From an uncultured Anderseniella sp. (lineage in GTDB: Bacteria > Pseudomonadota > Alphaproteobacteria > Rhizobiales > Aestuariivirgaceae), in NCBI GenBank assembly GCA_947488295.1, contig CANKYU010000004.1:496001-560000 (forward strand): a DNA stretch of 64,000 nt, given 5' to 3'. This document shows, in pieces, positions 59,449 through 64,000 of this stretch (within the stretch, counting starts at the first letter, position 1; each line of letters starts with the position of its first letter). The position numbers were made by a program, and so were the translations under genes. The notes under the pieces were generated by a model. That model was not told the origin of the DNA. It did no database searches and worked only from the letters and a program-made list of their open reading frames with translations.

Positions 59449-61100
59449 CGTGAGAACTGCTTGTACTTGATCCGCTTGGGCATAACGGAGTCTTCACCCA
59501 GCCTGCGCTTCTTGTCTTCCTCATAATCGGCAAAATTGCCCTCGAACCACTCCACATGGCTGTTGCCCTCAAAGGCCAGGATATGGGTGGCCAGACGGTC
59601 AAGGAACATGCGGTCATGCGAGATCACGACCGCGCAGCCGGCATAGCTTTCCAGCGCCTCTTCGAGCGCGGCCAGGGTTTCGGTGTCAAGGTCATTGGTG
59701 GGCTCATCAAGCAACAGAACATTCGAACCCTTTTTCAGCATCTTGGCCAGGTGCACCCGGTTGCGCTGACCGCCGGACAATGAGCCGACCTTCTGCTGCT
59801 GGTCACCGCCCTTGAAATTGAATGCCGAACAATAAGCACGCGAGTTCTGTTCCCGCTTGCCGAGATAGAAAATGTCGTTGCCCTCGGAGATCTCTTCCCA
59901 CACGGTCTTGTTGGAATCGAGCGTATCGCGGCTCTGATCCACATATCCAAGCTGCACGGTTTCGCCGATCCTGATGGAGCCTTCGTCGGGCTCCTCCTGA
60001 CCGGTGATCATGCGGAACAGTGTCGTCTTGCCGGCACCGTTTGCGCCGATGATGCCGACAATACCACCCGGCGGCAGGCGGAAATCCAGCCCGTCAATCA
60101 GCAGCCGGTCGCCATAACCCTTCTTGAGGCCTTCGACATCGATGACCACATCGCCAAGCCGGTCGCCCGGTGGAATGACGATCTGGGCGGAGGTTGACTT
60201 GAGCCGGTTATCGTTGGCCTTGACCAGTTCATCATAGGCTCTGATACGCGCCTTCGACTTGGCCTGGCGTGCCTTAGGCGAAGCGGCAATCCATTCCTGC
60301 TCGGCTTCCAATGCCTTCTGCCGGGCCGCGTCCTCGCGGCTTTCCTGCGCATAACGCTTTGCCTTCTGGCCGAGATAGGCAGAGTAATTGCCTTCATACG
60401 GAATACCGCGGCCGCGGTCGAGTTCCAGGATCCAGCCGGTGACATTGTCGAGGAAGTAGCGGTCATGGGTGATGATCAGGATGGCGCCCGGATATTCACG
60501 CAAATGATGTTCCAGCCAGTTGACGCTTTCAGCATCCAGGTGGTTGGTCGGCTCATCAAGCAACAACAGGTCCGGCTTGCGCAGCAGAAGCTGGGTCAGG
60601 GCAACCCGGCGCCGCTCACCGCCCGACAGTTTCGACACATCCGCATCACCGGGCGGGCAGCGCAGCGCATCCATGGCCTGCTCGACCTGGCTGTCGAGAT
60701 CCCACAGGTTCTGTGCGTCGATCTCGTCCTGCAGGCGGGTCATCTCGTCTGCGGTTTCATCGGAGTAGTTCATCGCCAGTTCGTTGTAGCGGTCAAGGAT
60801 GGCCTGTTTCTCCGACACGCCCTCCATGACGTTGCCCATCACGTCCTTTGCCTCGTCCAGCTGCGGTTCCTGCGGCAGGTAGCCGGACGTCGCACCATCG
60901 GCCAGCCAGGCTTCGCCGCTGAACTCCTTGTCGATACCTGCCATGATGCGCAGCAGGGTGGATTTACCCGCTCCGTTCGGTCCCAGCACGCCGATCTTGG
61001 CATCCGGATAGAAACTCAGATGCACATCGTCGAGCACCTTCTTGCCACCGGAATAGGACTTCGACATGCCCTGCATGTGATAGATGAATTGACGCGCCAT
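59445..61100 (-). CDS. ettA: Energy-dependent translational throttle protein EttA (ABC-F)
   Basis: 551 aa. Two ATP-binding cassettes with Walker [10 protein letters not shown] and GANGAGKTT and signatures [13 protein letters not shown] and [13 protein letters not shown], separated by a charged linker. No membrane domain. EttA binds the ribosomal E site and gates initiation under low ATP. It overlaps the amine oxidase gene at its 3' end. Confidence 0.95.
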   Translation of the reverse strand: MARQFIYHMQGMSKSYSGGKKVLDDVHLSFYPDAKIGVLGPNGAGKSTLLRIMAGIDKEFSGEAWLADGATSGYLPQEPQLDEAKDVMGNVMEGVSEKQAILDRYNELAMNYSDETADEMTRLQDEIDAQNLWDLDSQVEQAMDALRCPPGDADVSKLSGGERRRVALTQLLLRKPDLLLLDEPTNHLDAESVNWLEHHLREYPGAILIITHDRYFLDNVTGWILELDRGRGIPYEGNYSAYLGQKAKRYAQESREDAARQKALEAEQEWIAASPKARQAKSKARIRAYDELVKANDNRLKSTSAQIVIPPGDRLGDVVIDVEGLKKGYGDRLLIDGLDFRLPPGGIVGIIGANGAGKTTLFRMITGQEEPDEGSIRIGETVQLGYVDQSRDTLDSNKTVWEEISEGNDIFYLGKREQNSRAYCSAFNFKGGDQQQKVGSLSGGQRNRVHLAKMLKKGSNVLLLDEPTNDLDTETLAALEEALESYAGCAVVISHDRMFLDRLATHILAFEGNSHVEWFEGNFADYEEDKKRRLGEDSVMPKRIKYKQFSR

Positions 61101-61287
61101 GGCCGGCTCGTGCCCCTCTTTACTGGATATCGTGGAATTGGTGAGCGGGTTTTAACCGATGGACGCAGTTTGCGCAATCGTTCACGCATGCATCACGGCA
61201 AGACGCCCGGCGCAGGCAACTGCACCGGGCATTTCAATCCGAACTGGTATTCAGGTCACGGGCTCCGTCGGCGGAACCGCAGGCTCA

Positions 61288-61390
61288 GATCAGGATGATT
61301 TTTGGTTAAATCAACCAAAAATCATAAACCTGATCGATTTCATATTGATAGAGCAACTTTATGGGTTCAGTTGAACCCATGTTGCTCTAG
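61288..61390 (-). repeat. Two-hairpin dispersed repeat, copy B
   Basis: Reverse complement of the element at 8834-8936: 103 bp, no gaps, 15 mismatches. Hairpin 1 (61350-61388) has outer stem AGAGCAAC/GTTGCTCT and a perfect 8-bp inner stem ATGGGTTC/GAACCCAT. Hairpin 2 (61288-61335) has a perfect 7-bp base GATCAGG/CCTGATC and a 13-bp upper stem, with an AAA bulge. It touches the stop codon of the YegP-like gene. The rest of 61101-61287 shows no gene. Confidence 0.85.
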
Positions 61391-61698
61391 CCCTTGCCGG
61401 GCCAGCCATTCGCCATGGCGTTGTTTTCGGCAGACTTCTTGCCCTTGTAGCCTTCCGTGGCGCGGCCAACCTGCTTGCCGTTGGAAGCAAAACAGCGCCA
61501 GCGATGCTCGCCCTTCTTGTCCTTGTAGAATTCCCACTTGTCGCCGGCCTTGGAGCCGCGGTTGGCGTTTGACTGGCAGTCCTTCTTGTTCACATAGCCT
61601 TCAGACGACGCACCGATGATTTCACCGTTCTTGGCCGTCTTGCGCCAGCGCCACTCACCCTTTTTATCTTCGTAGTATTCCGTTTTCACATCAGCCAT
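61387..61698 (-). CDS. YegP-like protein with two DUF1508 repeats
   Basis: 103 aa made of two related 48-residue units (EYYEDKKGEWRWRKTAKNGE and EFYKDKKGEHRWRCFASNGK), the DUF1508 beta-hairpin fold found in YegP. No signal peptide. The function is unknown. It ends at the copy B repeat. Confidence 0.88.
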   Translation of the reverse strand: MADVKTEYYEDKKGEWRWRKTAKNGEIIGASSEGYVNKKDCQSNANRGSKAGDKWEFYKDKKGEHRWRCFASNGKQVGRATEGYKGKKSAENNAMANGWPGKG

Positions 61699-61799
61699 CG
61701 CCGACCTTCTCCCAAAACGTTTGTCTTAGTAACGCTCGCAACAAGAAATTGATTCGGTTGCGAAGTCACGTAGGGAATTGCAACGTAAGGATGCAGGTT

Positions 61800-62346
61800 T
61801 CATTGCGCCGCAGCCGGCGGCCTGGCGGAATGGGCCGCCGCTTCAGCCATGATCCTGCGCTGGCAATGTCCCTGCACAACATCCGCCAGCACCAGAGTGA
61901 CCTGGACAAAACAGAACATGGCCTTGCTCATGGCATCTGTCTCATAGCCGAAGAACACCAGATGCGCCAGACTGCCCCCCTCACTCATCAGCATAATGCC
62001 GACCAGCAAAAGCGCAAAAAGACCAAGCACTTCCTGCATCCAGTTGGATTGGGAGAAACGCGCCACATGCCCTGCCATCCCTTCCATCAGGATTCCTGAA
62101 AGACGATGGACAGCAGCATGAGCCGGAACACATCGGTCGGTGCAGTCGCCGACGACACCGTGTCGAACGAAAGCACGACATTCATGATCGGCATCCACAT
62201 TGACTCGGAGAATACCGTGCGTTTGGAGCGGTTATCGCCATTTTCACCATGCAGATCGTGCTCCACAAGCATGTGGAAAATTTCATTCAACGCCGTGTAG
62301 ATCAGGAAAACACCGCCCAAAAGGGTAACGAACAGACGAAGTCGGT
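61800..62346 (-). pseudogene. Broken TerC-family membrane protein gene
   Basis: The frame at 62087-62346 (LRLFVTLLGGVFLIYTALNE ... VVLSFDTVSSATAPTDVFRL) and the frame at 61800-62096 (GMAGHVARFSQSNWMQEVLG, GIMLMSEGGSLAHLVFFGYE) are consecutive parts of a TerC protein in different frames. One base appears to be missing near 62096-62100. The N-terminal half of the family (about 100 residues) is absent; the remnant begins right after the RNase T2 stop. TerC proteins are metal-linked membrane proteins (tellurite or manganese). It may be a degraded gene or contain a sequencing error, but the missing front supports decay. Confidence 0.75.
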
Positions 62347-63090
62347 CTACTGAAGGCCAACTGGATCGACAACACCTGACGGGCAGCCCGCCTGTGTCGG
62401 CGGTGCCGCCGCGATCAGATCGGCCATGTTGCTGGCAGGTGACACTGTGCCGGACAGCCCGATGGTCAGTTCGACAATCAGGCGCCTGCCCTGATCGTTT
62501 TTACACGCAATGCGCACCCGGTCGCCCGCGCCGGGCCCAAAGCTCTTGTCAAAAGCTGCACGAATTTGGTCACCGCTGAGCTCATCGCCAATTCGCGAGG
62601 CGAACAGGTTTTGAACTTCTGACCCATTGAGCTGGTCCATGAGATGCAATGAATCGGTAAAATACTCATCCGCATCCACCCCGTCATAGCAGGTGCCGTG
62701 CTTGACCCATTCATGCTTGTGCAGGCCTGACCGGGTACCGGGCATGACCTGCTGCAACCGGCGCCAGGTGGCCTGGTCGAGCCTGTCCCAGGTCAGATCA
62801 TGCCAGCGCCGCTTCTTGTCCTTGCGGATATCGGCTTCAGACACACCGCAATAGGCCTTGCTGCGCGGTTGCGGCCAGAGCCCGTGCAGCGTGAAGTGTG
62901 ATGCATCGAACCGCTTCGGGTTCTGTGATCGGCACTCCGGCAACCGCGAGCGGCCTTCGCAAAACGCCGGCTGCCAACTGACCGCCAGCACATACTGCGC
63001 CGGTCCGGCCGCCAGTTGCCGGTAGCCAAGCAGCCCGGCACCAATCACCAGCATCGCCAGAACAAAGGTCCTGGAGCCGGCGGACAGCAT
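62347..63090 (-). CDS. Ribonuclease T2 family protein
   Basis: 247 aa. An N-terminal hydrophobic stretch (FVLAMLVIGAGLLGYRQLAA) is a signal anchor or signal peptide. The active-site motifs are FTLHGLWP with His69 and HEWVKHGTC with His126 and His131, so it should be catalytically competent as a periplasmic RNA-degrading enzyme. Four or more cysteines suggest disulfides. It abuts a broken terC and is three bases from the methyltransferase gene. Confidence 0.9.
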   Translation of the reverse strand: MLSAGSRTFVLAMLVIGAGLLGYRQLAAGPAQYVLAVSWQPAFCEGRSRLPECRSQNPKRFDASHFTLHGLWPQPRSKAYCGVSEADIRKDKKRRWHDLTWDRLDQATWRRLQQVMPGTRSGLHKHEWVKHGTCYDGVDADEYFTDSLHLMDQLNGSEVQNLFASRIGDELSGDQIRAAFDKSFGPGAGDRVRIACKNDQGRRLIVELTIGLSGTVSPASNMADLIAAAPPTQAGCPSGVVDPVGLQ

Positions 63091-63093
63091 GGG

Positions 63094-63765
63094 TCAGGCT
63101 GCCTTGCGGGCAACGAAAACCGCCCAGAAATAATTGCGGTAAACCACGTCGACCTGAGCAAAGCCCGCACGCTGCAACCATAACACCTGATCATCCAGGT
63201 CAGCATTGATGTCCATGGCCTCCATACGGGCCATGCCGTCTGCAAGATCCTGTTCCAGCGCGCCGGCAGCCAGCGCGTCCTTCCGCCACAATCGCATGTG
63301 AATGTCCTGCACAGCCTGTGAACATGCCTGCACCTGATCGATGTTGACGAAAATCCCGCCGGGTTTCAGGGCAGCACATACATTGGCAAACACCTCGCGT
63401 TTTGCTTCATGCGGCAGATGGTGAATGACAAATGACGAGATAATCCGGTCCCACCCGCTGCCGAATTCTCCGGTGACAATATCCAGCTCGCGAAACGAAA
63501 ACCGGGGGTCTGCGGCAAATCTTTCGCGCGCCTGCTCCAGCATTGGAACTGACAGGTCAGACAGTTCCACCCGGCAGTCGGGATGGGCGTTCACCACCTC
63601 CTGCGAAAATCCGCCGGTACCGGCTCCCAGATCCAGCACCTGCGGGCCCTGCACCCCGTCAAGCTGAAGCGCCTCGACCGCTGCGCCGTAAAGATCGTCA
63701 TAGTCCGGTATCAGCGCATGGCGCGACCGGTCATAGGTGGCTGCAGCTTTGTCAAATCCTGGCAT
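63094..63765 (-). CDS. Class I SAM-dependent methyltransferase
   Basis: 223 aa. SAM-binding motif VLDLGAGTGGFSQEVVNAHP at about 42, followed by VELSDLSVPMLEQARERF and FVIHHLPHEAKREVFANV. The substrate is not determinable. It is co-transcribed with the RNase T2 gene (three-base gap). Confidence 0.85.
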   Translation of the reverse strand: MPGFDKAAATYDRSRHALIPDYDDLYGAAVEALQLDGVQGPQVLDLGAGTGGFSQEVVNAHPDCRVELSDLSVPMLEQARERFAADPRFSFRELDIVTGEFGSGWDRIISSFVIHHLPHEAKREVFANVCAALKPGGIFVNIDQVQACSQAVQDIHMRLWRKDALAAGALEQDLADGMARMEAMDINADLDDQVLWLQRAGFAQVDVVYRNYFWAVFVARKAA

Positions 63766-63847
63766 GTTGAGTCCTCACGGCTTGGCTTACCTGTTCTACC
63801 CCCGACCAGCCTCACGTTTCCACCCTCAACATCACATTTGCATTTAA

Positions 63848-63879
63848 TGCGATATCGTACTATATAGTTCGATATCGCA
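63848..63879. promoter_or_regulatory. 32-bp near-palindrome upstream of the Tat-protein gene
   Basis: TGCGATATCG (63848-63857) and CGATATCGCA (63870-63879) are exact inverted arms around the AT-rich core TACTATATAGTT, which is itself inverted except for one mismatch pair. It lies 21 bases before the ATG at 63900 and is a strong operator candidate for a dimeric regulator. The regulator is not visible in the window. Confidence 0.55.
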
Positions 63880-63899
63880 CTTATTTGAAAGGTAATGCC

Positions 63900-64000
63900 A
63901 TGAAAATCTCCCGACGCAACGCAATCAGTCTGATCGGTGGCGGCGCAGTGCTTGCCGCAACTGCAGCAACAGCCGGTTTTGTGACAACCCGCACCCCACA
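63900..64000 (+). CDS. N-terminal fragment of a Tat-exported protein, probably Acg-type FMN oxidoreductase
   Basis: 33 codons from an ATG with AAAGG upstream. The leader MKISRRNAISLIGGGAVLA has the twin-arginine SRRNAI and a hydrophobic core, ending around TAGFVTTRTP. The leader plus TRTP resembles, from memory, Acg-family nitroreductase-like FMN proteins. The gene runs off the right end, so the assignment is tentative. Confidence 0.5.
   Translation, partial: MKISRRNAISLIGGGAVLAATAATAGFVTTRTP

Overview
The window is a chromosomal segment of an alphaproteobacterium, most likely of the Hyphomicrobiales (Rhizobiales) type. The clues are the long division and cell-wall (dcw) gene order ending in bamD-recN-ligA, an FtsZ with the alphaproteobacterial C-terminal tail, an alphaproteobacterial-type RNase P RNA, CtrA-like boxes, and moderately high GC with many GTGA/ATGA gene overlaps. 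I cannot name the genus.

Positions 195-32680 (minus strand) hold the dcw cluster, in transcription order rsmH-ftsL-ftsI-murE-murF-mraY-murD-ftsW-murG-murC-murB-ddl-ftsQ-ftsA, then after an interruption ftsZ, then bamD, and after a second interruption recN-ligA. The cluster makes and flips the peptidoglycan precursor, builds the septal synthase and places the Z ring. It is unusual in three ways. There is no mraZ in front of rsmH. ftsA and ftsZ are separated by about 5.7 kb of unrelated genes (FAD oxidoreductase, cupin, enoyl-CoA hydratase, Cys-repeat secreted protein, LuxR regulator, YihY membrane protein). lpxC is missing between ftsZ and bamD, and bamD is separated from recN by an SDR, an FMN-dependent glutamate-synthase-like protein and an arsC-aqpS arsenic cassette.

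Positions 32998-37510 hold an orphan glycine-betaine-type binding protein, a 79-aa protein, an IF-1 with a basic tail, a cold-shock protein with a clear terminator, a 67-aa exported peptide, the RNase P RNA (35578-35999, minus), an AmiD-type amidase and a TerB/J-domain protein.

Positions 37578-51152 are mixed housekeeping and accessory genes: two EamA exporters, a zinc-ribbon M48 protease, redox enzymes, a META lipoprotein-like protein, two GSTs, a MarR-type regulator divergent from a fused HyuA-HyuB hydantoinase/oxoprolinase, a membrane LytTR regulator divergent from a DUF2306 protein, an extensin-like lipoprotein and a PilZ protein.

Positions 51294-64000 hold an ArsR-methyltransferase fusion, two MlaC-like proteins around an enoyl-CoA hydratase, trmO, a GST, a LysE exporter, a sensor histidine kinase with a degenerate receiver behind a perfect CtrA box, an amine oxidase, ettA, a YegP-like protein, a broken terC, an RNase T2, a methyltransferase and the start of a Tat-exported protein behind a 32-bp near-palindrome.

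The most notable structure is a 103-bp two-hairpin repeat present twice, in opposite orientations (8834-8936 and 61288-61390), with no gaps and about 85 percent identity. A short relic lies at 16146-16158. One copy and the relic sit at the two ends of the displaced ftsZ segment. I saw no tRNA, CRISPR array, complete insertion sequence or phage gene.
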